Assembly: GCA_026826555.1 (NCBI GenBank)
Contig: JAKSZT010054304.1
Coordinates: 30,953,024-31,017,023 of the forward strand
Direction of reading: 5' to 3'
DNA length: 64,000 nt
Source: Tolypeutes matacus
Lineage: Eukaryota; Chordata; Mammalia; Cingulata; Chlamyphoridae
Below, piece by piece: positions 24,216 to 37,299 of the stretch (position 1 is the first letter of the stretch; each line of letters starts with the position of its first letter). The notes beneath the pieces are model-generated. The model had not been told where the DNA came from. It saw only the letters and a list, made by a program, of their open reading frames with translations, and ran no database searches. A program made the position numbers and the translations under genes.

Positions 24216-25250
24216 ATCTGCAAACATTTTTATTTTAATGTCATCTTATAATTTTAATAACCTCTTATAAATACATTAATTGCACCTGAAACAGTCTAGA
24301 TTAATACCATACTTTGATTAGGACAGCACCACGAGTGCACCATATGATGCCAACTATGAATTATGTTTCATAAAAAAGAGTAATTGTAAGAGAAAGCAAT
24401 CATACTATTTTAAGTGAAATGGTAGAATTTTTTTCCTAAGTAATACTGTTAAAATGATAGAATTGGGATAAGCCACTTAAGCACCTGTTTTTAAGGAAAA
24501 TGCTGTTTAAATAGATTTATTCACCCAGAGCCCTCAAGATACTAATGGAATACACCAATTTGGGATAAACAGCTTCAGTATGGATTTTTGATAAGAAAAC
24601 AGCTGCTCATCTAGAAGTAATAGTAGCTAAAGTCTGAAGGCCATGAGATTTGTCTGCTCTGGATGATATGATACACAATGAAAACAGATGGTTAGCATAA
24701 ATAATTCAAAATAGTTCTCCAGTCACTTCTTTGGATAACAACAATATGTTGAACTATGTTTACAAGGTTACTTGGAACTTTAGGCATGCAAAATATTTCT
24801 ATTTCTTTCTCCTGCTTGCTTTTACAGTGAAGAATAAACAAAAACAAAGCGTAAATCTTCAAAGTATTAGTCCTCTAAAATGAATACTGCCAACAACATC
24901 AAATGCACCATATAAAAGCTTTATATATACATCATATATACAGTTACAATTAAGCATAGCTAGCTTCCAATGTAAATTTTGTTGAGGCTAAATTGGTGTT
25001 CACTTATCTCACATATAGGTTCAGTTATATCCAAAAATTAAGATCTATTAAAAAAAAAACCCTAATATTTAGATATCATTTTATAATTTACAAATATTTT
25101 TTCCTACATAATTTTTCTCATATAATACTAACCCTTTAGCTTTTCTAATCCTATTGGACACTGAATTTTTTAAAAGCAAATATTTTATATATCCCTTATT
25201 TATTAATCTGTATTTTCTTCCTCTTCCTGAAAAAGATTATTCTTTCTTTT
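24216..25250. other. AT-rich unique intron
   Basis: No gene or repeat family was recognised in this stretch. Confidence 0.45.
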
Positions 25251-25254
25251 TGTG

Positions 25255-25440
25255 TGTATTTTTTTTCATTTTGAAAGAAGTTTTAGATTACATAAATGTT
25301 ACATAGAAAATACAGGGGGATTCCCATATAACCAACCTGCTCCCCCTCCCACACGAAATAAGGGCAAATTCATTCGTTTCACCTCTAAATTTTCCTGTGT
25401 ATTATATGTAAAAAATATTTTTTTTCCTTTTGTTCCATAG
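25255..25440 (-). mobile_element. L1 3' UTR fragment, minus strand
   Basis: Antisense text TTTTGAAAGAAGTTTTAGATT, then ATTCCCATATAACC and CTGCTCCCCCTCCCACAC matches the 3' end also found at 54058-54150 inside another L1. It is a 5'-truncated tail copy. Confidence 0.65.
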
Positions 25441-27105
25441 AAAGGTATATGACTATACCTATGTCTGCATTCATGGTCTCAAGTCTATATAACATGCTTC
25501 ATAATCCTCTTTCTCTTAGCTAAACAATCTCTTCCCCTTCATCTTTTTTTCCTCTTCAGTGTTCAAAGATGCCCAGGGACTTTCCTAAAGAAATAACAAT
25601 CTTTACTGAATTCTGTTTCCACCTTAAGTCACTGTCCTAAGGTTCTTCCTATTTTCATAACTAAAATTCGTAAAAAAAAAAAAAAAAAAGTGTATGTTGT
25701 CTCTACTTTCCACTCAGTATTCTTAAAAACAATATCTTCATCTACACATCCCCAATAACTTCATATTTAGCATATCTTCTCCATCTATGTTATTTCATAT
25801 CAAATACCCATTGGTAGTTGCCAGGAAGATATTGTATGCATGGTATTTGCTGCCCTGGATCCTACATGGTGACTCTCCTGTATCATGCTCAAAATCAAGA
25901 TTTTAAGTGTTATAGTCTCTACTCCTATAAAATATATATTGCAATCACTCACTAATGTGTTATCCCAACCCTGGCTTCCATGTTTCAGGCATTTTTTTTA
26001 CAAAAGAGATTTCCATATTTGCATTTCTGGAGCTGTACACAACATACTAAGGTACTTCAAACAGGAAACAATGCTCAAAATTGGTATTTATGTACAAGTT
26101 TTAAAATCAATGGGATGATAGCAAATTCCTCCTGAACATCTGATACTAAAACTTGTTCTGATTGTCACTGTCACTGAAATACCTCATATTCACAGAATAC
26201 TTATTTCAAACTGGGACAATTCAAATCACTGATCACTAGAGGAATATTAATTCTACCATATAAAACAAAGTTAATATTTCCTTTCTTTTAGTGAAAATAT
26301 TAGGAACTTTTAATAAAGCATAGTGAAATCAGTACTTTCATAAATTATTTCAATTTCTAATTGTATACAGTATGCCTGGAAACTGTGAACTGGAAACTGG
26401 AAGTAGATTTTGTTTTAAGACCACTGCAATTCCACTCACTTACCAGTAGCTTGACTTCTGCTATCTGTTCAGTATCATTAGCCAGGTTTATCACCTTCTG
26501 TGGCATATAGATTTAGAATCTTGGGTGCTGTAAATGAAATAGTCAGATTGTTTGCCCAATGTCAGATAGCTGTTCTGATACAGTTGGATTTAATATCTCT
26601 CTGGACAGTTCATGTTTGTTTCTGTTTTGGAGATGTCTAACCCTTAGGAAAATTTTCATTAAAAAATTACAGTATAGGTTTCAGAATCAATAACTGAATT
26701 TTAGCCTTTATTCAACCTAGAATCAAACTTAGATTTAGTTAAAAGAGGTCACCCTGTAAATAGAGTTTAAGTAATAATTGCGAAAGTGCCACGGGCACAC
26801 CTATCACTGCAATTTCTCTTACAAACAAACACAAATAAAATAGGACCATAATTATATTTTAAAAAACACACATCTGTTTGTCCCTATCATAAGTCCATTT
26901 ACTTCAGTCTTATTGCATTATTTTTGGAGGTGTAATGAAAAATATAATCTTCCGATTTTACCACAAATATTTCCTGATTTCATCATATTTTCTTTTTAGT
27001 TAGTGTCACAGGCTTAAATCAGTTTCATTTATTGCTTAACCCTTTGTAATTATCTCCTACTATAGTCATCTCTTATTTATGCTCACCCCCAATCTCCTCC
27101 TCCCT
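25441..27105. other. AT-rich intron, no firm feature
   Basis: An A18 run lies near 25672-25689. The 77-codon frame at 25885-26118 has no known domain. Confidence 0.4.
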
Positions 27106-27109
27106 TCTT

Positions 27110-27500
27110 TTTGTTCAAGATCAATAACAAACTCTCCCCACTCCCAGTTCCTGTGAGAGCTCTGGAGAAAGAGAAACATATGGCCCAGTTCTAACCAGAA
27201 CCACCACCCCAGCTGACTATAGTGGTTAGTTCAAGGTTGTGTGCATGTCCCCACATAGAGAAATAAGGCTCAATCCATTACTTTTTCTGGAAATTTTGGA
27301 AGTGATATTCTCTCTTTCTCATCATAAGCTCGTAGGACATAATTCTGGTGAAGCTGGTGATCGTCTTTGTCACATCATGGGGAGAAATACCCCAAGATGA
27401 AAGCCAAAACAAAGGAAAGCAGAGACAATAATTAAAAACAGATTGCTGAAGATTGCAATCTGTTCTTCTGCCCAAAGCATGTACTGCCTGAAGTAAAAAT
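27110..27500 (+). mobile_element. Probable old MaLR-type LTR
   Basis: Phrases TCCTGTGAGAGCTCTGGAG, GGCCCAGTTCTAACC, TTTGTCACATCATGGGGAG and GATGAAAGCCAAAACAAAGG follow an old LTR pattern seen across placental mammals. The minus-strand 119-codon frame at 27278-27637 overlaps it and shows no domain. Confidence 0.45.
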
Positions 27501-27614
27501 ATAACCATATCTTTACCTCTTTTCAATGTTCTAGTCATTAAATTTAAATATATTTTTAAAAATATGACAAAACAAACAAAAAACAATTTTTTTACCTTGT
27601 GACAACTGCCCAAC

Positions 27615-27950
27615 TTGTTAGCCTCATTTTCTACCATTTTCCTCCTAATATATAATCTTGCAATCCCTGTACCTGATAGGATTTGGCCTGGCCAATGGCT
27701 ACCTATTCTTCTAGATATAAGTCAAGTGTCATTTCTTCAGGAAGATCTCACTTACTGCTTCTCATCACCACCCCAAATTTTATTGTTCTTCGTTCCACCA
27801 AAACCTCCAGAAACCTACCTGTGTCTAAGTTTTATTGCAAATAATTTTAAAAATCTGTCTCCCCAGACAGATTTTGAGTTTCTCAAGAACACAGTCTTAG
27901 TCATTATATATCCTGGTATATACTCAGTACCTGTTGCTCAATAACTAGCT
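27615..27950 (+). mobile_element. L2 LINE 3' end
   Basis: It contains GTGTCATTTCTTCAGGAAGATCTC, then CTCAAGAACACAGTCTTAGTC and GTATATACTCAGTACCTGTTGC TCAATAA, the order of the L2 3' end. The 109-codon plus-strand frame here is L2 debris. Confidence 0.65.
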
Positions 27951-28780
27951 ACTATTTGTGAGCCATGCCAAAGTCTCCTGGTGACTTGTGCCTCATTCCA
28001 AGTACTAACCATTTCATCTCGAGATGAATTTAGACTTCCAGTGAATTGAGATTTTGAAGTAGAAGAGAAAATACAGAACATGAACTTAGAAATCTAGAAT
28101 CTATATTTAAATTTTTACCACAAGAGGGCAAAGTACACAAATGGGGATACTAGTATTGAATTACCTCCATAGGCATGTAGAATTTCACAAACATTTACTT
28201 TTATATTAGGGTCTTAGAAGTTAGATGTCTGCTGAGTTAGAGACATAGATGCCAAATCCTAAATATAGATAGATTTTGCTTGAAAAGTCATCTGACAGAG
28301 GGAAAAGAAGTAATTAAGTATGAGGTGCATTTGTCTAGCCAACAGTACCACTCACAGAATACATGAAATGTCCACTATACTTCCACTCCACTTAACTTAT
28401 TTTAATGGTAAATGTGACATGAGCGGCTGCTATTTTTATAGTCACCTTCAGATGAGTTTAATAATTCCTGAAAATGTCTTACTGTTTTGATTCACATTCA
28501 CTGTTCTTGAATTTTATACCAGGATCAACTGGGCAAAATTTCATTAGTTGTATTTATGTACTATTTTCTCTCACCAACATTATTGTTAACATACCTAAAC
28601 TTTATTTTTGATGTGAGATGAAGGTTATAACTGCCATGGTAAACAAGAATTATAATAATAATTTACATATGTTTGACATATTAAATAAAGTACATATTTA
28701 CTCAAGAATAATTTTTAATTTTAAATATGATTCTGTAGAGGAGAATGAGGTGGAGTTAGGAGGAAAAGAGAATATATATA
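27951..28780. other. AT-rich unique intron
   Basis: No feature recognised. Confidence 0.4.
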
Positions 28781-28784
28781 TATT

Positions 28785-29328
28785 TAAAGATTTATTTCAT
28801 TTATTCATTTCTCCCCACCCCCTTGTTGTCTGCACTTGCTGTGTCAGTTGGTCTTCCATGCCTCTTTTGGGAGGCACCAGGAACCAAACCCAGGACCTCT
28901 GATCTGGGAAGGACCTCTGATGTGGGAAGGGCCTCTGATATGGGAAGGACTTCTGATGTGGGAGGGAGGCACCCAATCGCTTGAACCATCTCTGCTCCCT
29001 GCTTTGTTGTGTCTCTCATGTTTTTTCTTCTTGTGCCTCTTGTTGCATCATCATGTTGCATCAGCTAGCCACACCTGCCCATCGCATCAACTCGCTTTCT
29101 TGCTTATTTTCTCTAAGAGGCACTGGGAACCTCCACTCCCTGCTTTTGTTGTGTCTCTCATTATGTTTTTTCTTCTTGTGTCTCTTGTTTCATTATCTTG
29201 TTACATCAGCTTGCCGTGCCTGCCTGTCGCACCTGCTCGCTGTCTTCTCCAAGAGGCACCGGGATATGAACCAGGGACCTCACATGTGGTAGGCAGGAGC
29301 CCAATCATTTGAGCCACATCTGCTTCCC
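28785..29328 (-). mobile_element. Composite tRNA-derived SINE with duplicated body
   Basis: Read on the minus strand it begins GGGAAGCAGATGTGGCTCAA and has a second tRNA-like head near 28980-28895 (GCAGAGATGGTTCAAGCGAT). The body is present twice: plus-strand 28994-29128 and 29135-29264 align along CTCCCTGCTTTGTTGTGTCTC through AAGAGGCACTGGGA. It ends in an A-rich GAAATGAATAAATGAAATAAA tail. An imperfect target duplication (AGAATAT...TTTAAAG) flanks it. Frames of 86-158 codons across it are artefacts of the SINE. The two-headed layout is what I recall for sloth SINEs. Confidence 0.85.
28893..28964. repeat. Four-copy 18-base minisatellite inside the SINE
   Basis: Four units of GGACCTCTGATNTGGGAA follow each other exactly at 28893, 28911, 28929 and 28947, with one or two changes each. 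It lies between the second head's B-box side and its anticodon side, so one tRNA-like segment has been expanded by slippage or unequal exchange. Confidence 0.95.
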
Positions 29329-29334
29329 AAGAAT

Positions 29335-30830
29335 ATTTTTTAAAGTCACATGTTACAAATGTACTTGTTTTTAAAAAAATCTCTTTCTTACAATTCCAAA
29401 TAACTAGATTTCTATACAATCCTCTCTCCTGGGAAGATTTTCACATCCTAGAATGTTATCAACACTGGCTTGCAGTTTATAAATGATAAGCAGTTAAAGC
29501 ATTGTTTTAAAGATTGTTGAACAGATGTAGTTTCTCCTAGGAGACTTCCTTGATAGTAAATGCCTTGTATTTCGTCTGAGAACTCTAAGATATAAGTACG
29601 CATTTTAAGGAAAGTAAGATACCAGGAAAAAAAAAATTAATAACTTATGAAAGATGGAAACTAATAGCATGTCAGCATTTATTTGCTTCAATTATTATTG
29701 CACGATTTGAATATATTTCAAATTGAAACAATGGTGCGCATTTTTCAGAGAAATAATGTCCACTTAAAAATGACAAAAAATATTTTAGATTGTCAATTAT
29801 GCACTGGAGTTTCAGGATATTTAAATACAATAGTTATTTACATTATTGATACCAATCTTTATTTTTAATTAAACTGTTACAATGCTTGAGAATACAAATA
29901 CCTTTTCAGATTTGAAGTAAAAATTGAATTAATTGAAACAAAATGGAAATGAAAAAAAAAGCTGGTTGGATGTTGCTCTGATGAAGGAGATATTATGGAA
30001 GTATATCAGACAGAAAAACTTTCTGGAATACATAAGAACTGAGCTGATTTTTGAAAATTGTCAATTCTGTACAAACGAGGTTTACCTGGAATGTCTGTAA
30101 AACAAATTTTAGGAAGAAAATTGAAAATAGAGGTTAAGACTAGAAATTTGAACCTGGAAGGAAAGGTGGAGTAAAAAGGAATATTTAATTTGTCAGAAAG
30201 GAGACTCTCTGGGATGAACTGTCTCACTTAAAATAGTTCAAGGAATAAATGGAAAAGACACCTGGATTCTGTATGTGCAACTCTGGAAGTCAGAAATGAG
30301 ATGAATTGGTGGAAGTCCCGAAGATATATATTGTTGGCATTTAAGGAAAAATTTGTACCACTATCTAAAAATTCCCTTCATAGAATATAAGTAATCTGAT
30401 CACCAGCGGAAGTTCACACATCAATGCTCAAAGTGTTTCATGGGAGGAATTCAAATATTGCATGGGTAGGACAGGCTATTTGATCTCTAATATATTTTTC
30501 TAACATTGAAATAGTGTGATACTTTGAAGTGACTACAGGGCATTTCTGCCAAATAACCCAAAATACCAACTTTCTCATAACATGGAATCTTCATTGTGAT
30601 AATTTATCTAATCTAAAATCCACCCAATTAAAGATTACTTAGGAACAACAAGTAACCCCCCCTTAAAAATGAAAAGAATTCTGACAGTGTTAAAGAATGA
30701 TCAAGCGTTACATTAAAAATGGATTGTTTCAAACTAGTTATTTTCCTTCTAAAACACTGATACTACTGAATTTAGTAAATGGAAAATTTTCATAGTCATT
30801 GTGACAGATTTATGAGTGTTCTTCCATAAT
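29335..30830. other. AT-rich unique intron
   Basis: Nothing firm was recognised. The 73-codon minus frame at 30006-30227 has no known domain. Confidence 0.4.
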
Positions 30831-30834
30831 TGGT

Positions 30835-31185
30835 CTCATCTTTGTCAAGTCCTCCCTATAGAATAATAATACATCCCTGTGCAATTGAATTTAGGCTTGG
30901 CCAGATAACATGCTTTGGCCAATAAAATATGAGCATAAATGATGTATGCCACTTTTGAGGAGGATCCAGTGTGAATCTCATCAAGGTCTCTTTTCTGCCT
31001 GCAACAACAATGGAAATATTCCCATATTCCCCAGAGAGGTTGTACTGTCAGACTGGTCTCTGATGAGTGAGGAGAGCACAGCTGGCACACAGTGGGCTTG
31101 AAGTATGAATGATTAATAAACTTTTGTTATTGTAAAGCTCTGAGTTCATTTATTACCTAGCATGTTATCATTGATATAGGGTTGA
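30835..31185 (+). mobile_element. Probable old MLT1-like LTR
   Basis: GGCCAATAAAATATGAGCAT, ATGATGTATGCCACTTTTG and a final ATTAATAAACTTTTGTTATTG ... TTATTACCTAGCATG path resemble the oldest MLT1-type LTRs. The ends are not defined. Confidence 0.5.
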
Positions 31186-32345
31186 GTAAAAGGTTATTCT
31201 GGGCATTAAACATTTTTAGAAACAGAGAGGGGAGAATAGGTGGAGTGAAGAGAACATAGGCCAAAATTTGGGTGTGGGTTACTTATGAACCGAAGCAAAG
31301 GTATATGAAAATGCCAAGCGTATGCTTATTGTACTTCTAAATATATTTAGAGTCAGGCTAAACATCCTCTTTCTCACAATTCTATGCATTTTGTTTCAGG
31401 TCCCTCTGCTCCCAATCATAGAACAGAGGTTAATACTATCAGTATCACCATGTACCTCTACAATGAGCTACATAAGCTTTAAGAACTTTTAAACAGAAAG
31501 GAATGCTGACACTTTTTTCCTATAGTAAAACTTTATGTCAAGATAAAGTATAACTAAATAATTACCTACTACAGAACAAGAGGATGGTGAATATCATCAG
31601 GTTGTGAGAATATCCTGATATATTTGTACAATGGTGGACAAATTGTATACATTATAGAGAAAGCCTATCCATGTCCTAAAATACTCTTGCAAATGAAGAG
31701 TTCTTGAATTATGGCTAAATTGGGGTTCTTTGCTTTATTTATAGCAATACAGAATTCATAGAATGTTAGTTTAGGTATATGAAAAATTAAGATGTAAAGG
31801 CTAACACAAATTGCTAAAAACAATATGAACTCTTTGCAAAGTCTAGGAAAAGTTTAGTGCAATTTAGGCCAGGGTTCTACTTTTTTCCATGTTCTGTTAA
31901 AAAAAAAAAAAAAAAACTATCAGTGATTAATTATAAACCATTAAAGACATTTTTAGTTAAAGATAAAATCAGGATTCACAAAGAGCTCTGTGAATGTAGC
32001 AATGCTGGAAATATAACAGATGAAATTCAAAGCATCAGAAAAAGTGAAGTCCAGCAGTAGGTTAAAAAAGTGCATATACACGTGTATGTGTTAAAAAATC
32101 AAAATAGAGGAGATCTGACCTGCCAGTAGTTTATTATTTAAAAATCACCTACACATTTTTGCTCACAGCTCAATATGGATGAACTGTATGACATAGTTGG
32201 CTCCAAGTTAAATGGATCTTATACTGTATCATGTCCAGAATAAAGAGAGTAATTAACCATTATATTTTACACTAATGAAACTACATTAACAGTATCGTGC
32301 TGTCTTCAGTTCTGAATTCCACTGAAAAACTGAGATTACTCAAAA
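31186..32345. other. AT-rich unique intron
   Basis: An A18 run lies at about 31899-31916. No gene was recognised. Confidence 0.4.
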
Positions 32346-32349
32346 GGAT

Positions 32350-32815
32350 GATAAGAATGGTTAGCGGTTTAGAAATTGTCTGAATTAGACAATGATCTAA
32401 GAGAGGGAAATATTAAGTTTTCAAGAAAGAACGTGCAAAGATATGATAGTTGTATTCAAATACCTGATGGTTGCCCTACAGAAGAAGGATTAGACATTTT
32501 ACGCCACTCAACAGAGGAGGACTAAGACTATTGGACAGAAGTTAGAGGTACATTATGTTTCAGCAGTATGCAAGATCAAGCTATTTTGCAGAAAAGTGGG
32601 AAATAAATAAGAAATTTATTACAAAGTATTGAGATTCATTTTATAATCAGAGCTCTTCAAACTCATGGCAGTCAACTTTGTGATAAAACAAGAACATCAT
32701 ATTGAAACAGAGTTAAATGATAAGAACCAAATGGCATGAATTACAGGATTCTTGTATCAGGTAAGTTTGACAAGCTGGCCACTAAAGTGTCTGTCAGCTT
32801 TAAGAGTCCATGCAT
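32350..32815 (+). mobile_element. Ancient interspersed repeat, class unresolved
   Basis: The order TTCAAATACCTGATGGTTG, CAGAGGAGGACTAAGACTAT, ATTGGACAGAAGTTAGAGG, AATCAGAGCTCTTCAAA follows an old, widely spread mammalian repeat that I recognise by pattern but cannot name with confidence. Confidence 0.4.
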
Positions 32816-33864
32816 GACTTTATGCTTTAATGGTGTTTGGGGAAATTTATCTTGCTATTCCTTGGGTGTTATCTTGCATAGTCAATGTGACAAATTTGGT
32901 CAACCTTTCTAGTATGATGCTTGTTCAGATTTCACACAACCCAGCTACCTGACAACCTGACATAACACCACATATTTGTTTTGCTGTCAATTAACTTCAA
33001 GAGCTTTCCATTAACACTTTGTCAACTCCTTAAATGAAGCACTGACTTTTGCCAGCAGAGAGTGATTTCTTCTTCAAGGCTAGCTGTTAAGATCATACTA
33101 GCAAGATAACAAAAATTAAATGGGACTCTCAGTGACAGCCATTTAGCTGCATGGCAGCTGCTATGTGAATGCTATATAGGTGTCACCATAAAAGAATGAA
33201 GGAAGTTGAAAAACATTGGTCAAATCAAAGGAAAGATATTTTTCACAGAGTTATAATTGCTGTGAGTCATCTAGATAATGCTCCACAAACTTGCAATTAT
33301 CAACATATATAAAATTTTGAGTTATAATGATAATGAACAAATTGATTTTTGAAGAAAATGTCAATGATATAGAAATACTATTCTTAGAATTAGTGTTACA
33401 GCCTACATTGCCATCTTAAAAAGTAATGCAGAGCCTTGCAGAAAAGTAGATATCAAATATTAACAGTGACTTAAGACACCTTACATGGAGTTCAACTCAT
33501 TCTAAATACAAGTAGTTTATCTCTTGGCTCTAGAACTTTCCATCATCCCATAATGAAATAAGATTATGCTATAAAAACCTCACTGTCAATATTTAAGAGA
33601 CTCTGTACCATGCATGAGTTGTTTAGAAATACCTTATTTCATAGAAATATACAGAGCTCTCAACCATGTCTTTTCATGAGTCTCAGTCTTTGTGAATTGC
33701 CTACATGTATTCAGTTTTTATTTGAGGGACTTATTGAAACCTCTGAATAACAAGCCACTGAGCTACTGCATGTTAAAATAATATAAGCACATGATACAAA
33801 GTTCAGGGTTTTATCTATGTAATAACAATACTTGTTCATGAGTTTAGTGTAATATAAGGACTAT

Positions 33865-34030
33865 ATACTTTTCTCTGACCTTGAATGCTGGCTTCACTAC
33901 TCATTAAATATGTTGGACAAGATATTTAACATGTTTTCTTAGCTATAAAATAAAATATATATATATACAATCATAATATTAGGTATTTTGCAGGATTACT
34001 TTAAAGATTAGTGTATGTTCCAAAATGTAT
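33865..34030 (+). mobile_element. MIR element
   Basis: TGACCTTGAATGCTGGCTTC, ACTACTCATTAAATATGTTGG and ACAAGATATTTAACATG are a diverged MIR core. An ATATATATATA tract interrupts it at 33953-33967. Confidence 0.6.
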
Positions 34031-34239
34031 CTACATGGTGCATATACTTTTTCTCAAGCATCATAAAATTTGAAAATATAGTAAATTTTTACCATAACTT
34101 CTTAGAGAAAATAATCAAACTGAAAATCTCATTATGTTATGCTTTTTAAAATTATAGAATCATAATCACCAATCTCTGCAGTTCTTTCACTTACAATGAA
34201 ATTGAAAACCCAGTCTTGTATATAAGTCATTTAGGTGAG

Positions 34240-34500
34240 GTTTTGCTGATGTAAGAAACAATACCAAAATATTACTAGGTTTAAAGAACAAAGGTTTATT
34301 CCTTGCTTATATCACATATCCACCTTGGGATGGCAGGTAGCTCTACTGCCCATTGTCCTGTTTCAGTAACACAAGTCAGAATCTTCTCTCCATCCGTAAC
34401 ATATTCAGTTGCTTTGGCTGGGGAACCTAACTTATAAAATAATGTCTGGTTCTTAATGGCTTCCTCTAGAGAATGACAAGCATTGTTTATTCTCATATCT
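34240..34500. mobile_element. Ancient interspersed repeat related to 9440-9920, class unresolved
   Basis: ACAAAGGTTTATTCCTTGC, TTATATCACATATCC and GGCAGGTAGCTCTACTGCC follow the same pattern as 9495-9560. The minus-strand 66-codon frame is a chance frame within it. Confidence 0.35.
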
Positions 34501-34818
34501 CTTTTATCAAACTAAGTTATATGGACATACATTCCTTCAAGGATGCTGGAAGATCTATTTTATTTTGTGCCCATAATAATGAAAATGAGTAATCTTTGTT
34601 GAAGAGGACACATGGCAACTTCATAATAACATTACATATCAATTTCATTTGGCAATCTTAAAATTTTGCTGTGTTTGTTGGATATCTAATTTTAAAGATT
34701 TTGTGACCAAATAGAAAATATTTCACATGATATAACTTGACTTTTTATTCATTTCTCATTCTGTACCATCAGATACATTTCTGCATGTATCCAAAAGTTC
34801 AGGTTAAAATTCTATACA

Positions 34819-35205
34819 ACCCAGGTGTCCATCAACAGATGAATGGATAAACAAATTGTGGTCTATTCACATAATGGAATATTATGCAGCTGTAAGAAGA
34901 AATGAAGTCATAAAGCATATGGCAACATGGATGAATCTGGAGGACATTATGTTGAGTGAAGCAAGCCAGACACAAAAGGACAAATACTATATGAATGCAT
35001 TACAATGAATCAAATATATTGTGTAATATATTGTTTGATTCACACACACAAAAAAATAAAAAACCAAACAAAAAACAAAACAACAAAATTTTACATGTAT
35101 CCATTACATTTAATTGAGATATGTATATATTTATTCATCTGTGTTTACTTTTTAGTTTTTTATTGCTTATGTTTTCAATTATTAAATGTATAAAATAAAG
35201 TTTAA
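34819..35205 (+). mobile_element. 5'-truncated L1 insertion with target duplication
   Basis: The first 180 bases (CCCAGGTGTCCATCAACAGA, ATGGAATATTATGCAGC, GTTGAGTGAAGCAAGCCAG) are the conserved L1 3' region. It is flanked by AAAATTCTATACA (34806-34818) and AAAATTCTATGCA (35206-35218), a 12/13 target duplication. An A-rich part at 35049-35090 is followed by about 115 more bases, so the tail may be a 3' transduction or a second tail. Confidence 0.8.
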
Positions 35206-35218
35206 AAAATTCTATGCA

Positions 35219-36250
35219 TTGGTGTCTCCATTTATCAGTGAAATAATTGATAAAGCAGTGTATGGAAAAGACATCAAAGTTAACTGCAACTACACAAAGA
35301 GTTTCTCATTTGCTTTAGGAAAAAAAAAAAGGTAATTATTAGAAAAAATAAGAAATTTCTCTGAAAATGAATGAGTAGACTACTTGTTATTTGTCATTAT
35401 AAGGAAATATTATCTAAAAATCAAATTCATACCATGGAATAGCTAACAAAGTACCGAGTTTATTATATTAGAAAATTTTAACCAAGCCTATGTGAATATT
35501 ATGAGGTCATTGTACACGGTACCAGTACGCTGAGTGCAGAAAGCTTTTGTCATGGTTTTCAGGCATTTATAATTGAAATGAATAATCACTTTTGTCAAAA
35601 TGACCCAAGTGGTAGTAAAACGTGCATGCAACCTAGAATAGTCATCATATCACATTCTTATAAAACTCACAAAAGGATAGCAAGTAAAAATTCTCTGATT
35701 TAAAATTAATTGTTTACATGACAAATGTCTACATGAGAAAATAAGCAATTAAAATTTAATGAAGTTGCCATTTTTCAAATGGTACTCAAAGTCCCTAATG
35801 ATCTTTCCACACTACACAGGATACTTTACATAATTAATCTGATATTATGACATTGAATAAACACAGATTATGATAGGTATAGAACAAACACCTAAGCATT
35901 TATACTGAGAGATAATCCTTCATAATAAATAAATTCAAACCAATGGAAGAAATATTTTAACTTTGGGTTCTGATGCAACTTTATAGTCTATCATCTTATA
36001 GTGAGGCACAAAGTATGGCAGTTGATCATGAACTCAATCAGCTCTGAGCCAAAAGAAAAAAATTTAAAAAATGCAAAAAGAAACCCTCAAAATGCCTATA
36101 TAAAAAAATGTAATATAATGCAGACATGAAGAATTGTTTTTAGGATAAGCCTATTGAAAAGATAAAATGTGTTACAGTTAAAACGACATTCCAAGAGACA
36201 CTGAATAAGATGGATCAAATCAAACATGTTGACAATGTCCAGCCACACAT
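35219..36250. other. AT-rich unique intron
   Basis: No gene or repeat was recognised. Confidence 0.4.
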
Positions 36251-36254
36251 AAAT

Positions 36255-36410
36255 ATTTTGTTAGCTCATTCATTCATCAACATAAATCATGAAATATAAT
36301 GTTTACTATATATCGCACACTGCACTCCCTTTTTGTTTAGTGGTACAAAGAAATACGATGTTCTTTGCCCTCAAGAAGTGTTAAATTCTTTTCAGATAGT
36401 TGAGATGATG
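36255..36410 (-). mobile_element. L2 3' end, minus strand
   Basis: Antisense text CTCATTCATTCATCAAC, then TTTACTATATATCGCAC and CTTTGCCCTCAAGAAGTG follows the reversed L2 3' end. Confidence 0.6.
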
Positions 36411-37299
36411 GTGCTGATTGAGGCATGGAAATGTATCAGGCCAACTGGAACAGGTAGAAGGCATTTGGCAGAAAGCCTTTTAGGATCTAAATCAGGAATC
36501 ATTATATAAAACACCTGCTTGGCACTCTACAGCCATCTTATTTCAGACGGTGTTAAAAAATTAATTGAAGTACAGAATAAAATTTGGTAATGGCAAAGGT
36601 GATATTCTTAATATATTAAATACTGGTACAGCCAGGCACTGATGAATCAGGGTGGAACCACTGACCAATCAGGAAGGACATCATTGAAAACTAAATTAGT
36701 TTTGTTATATCAGCTGAATACTGTTCCTGGTAATAGGGATATCTGTAAATTACAGTATTGCCAATGAGCAGATTATCACAATGAATTTAAAACATATGGA
36801 TATCATTTGAAGCAGGATTGAGAGTTGGTATTATGAAAACCTCCTTTTTGTTCTTTTATTTATATCCCAATTACCAATTCCTTAAAATGAGTTATGTTAT
36901 AAATACAAGGAAAAGATTGCCAGAAAAGTTTTACCCATAAGAAAGCATTAAGTGTGATGGTTAATTTAGAAAGAGAATTTTATATCTGATTCATCTTATC
37001 TAAATAAGGTAACTGAATGACAAATGAAGTAGCTGGTTTTAAGAGATTAAGAGACTTGATAATGACCATATAGCTGGTTATAGATAAAAGTTGGTTTATC
37101 TGACTTTATGGACAAAATGATGGTTGTAGTGGATTGAATTTGTTAAAGTTCACTTAATTTACACATACATCTCCTTTCCTTCTTAATATGGAGGACTGTA
37201 GAACTTCTAATAATAAGAACAAAACTTTGAAATAACTATAAGAAATTATTTAGTCAGATGATATAGATGATGATGTTTTCAGTTGCTTGTATCTGAAAA

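Noticed and set aside
27278..27637. 119-codon minus-strand frame
   Set aside because: Overlaps old LTR-like and other non-coding text; no domain, no splice or promoter context.
28893..28964. CRISPR-like array
   Set aside because: The units are contiguous 18-mers without spacers, inside a mammalian SINE.
28836..29312. Open frame of 158 codons on the plus strand (longest in the window)
   Set aside because: It lies entirely within the antisense strand of a composite SINE and only reads the repeat; overlapping frames of 94 and 103 codons do the same.
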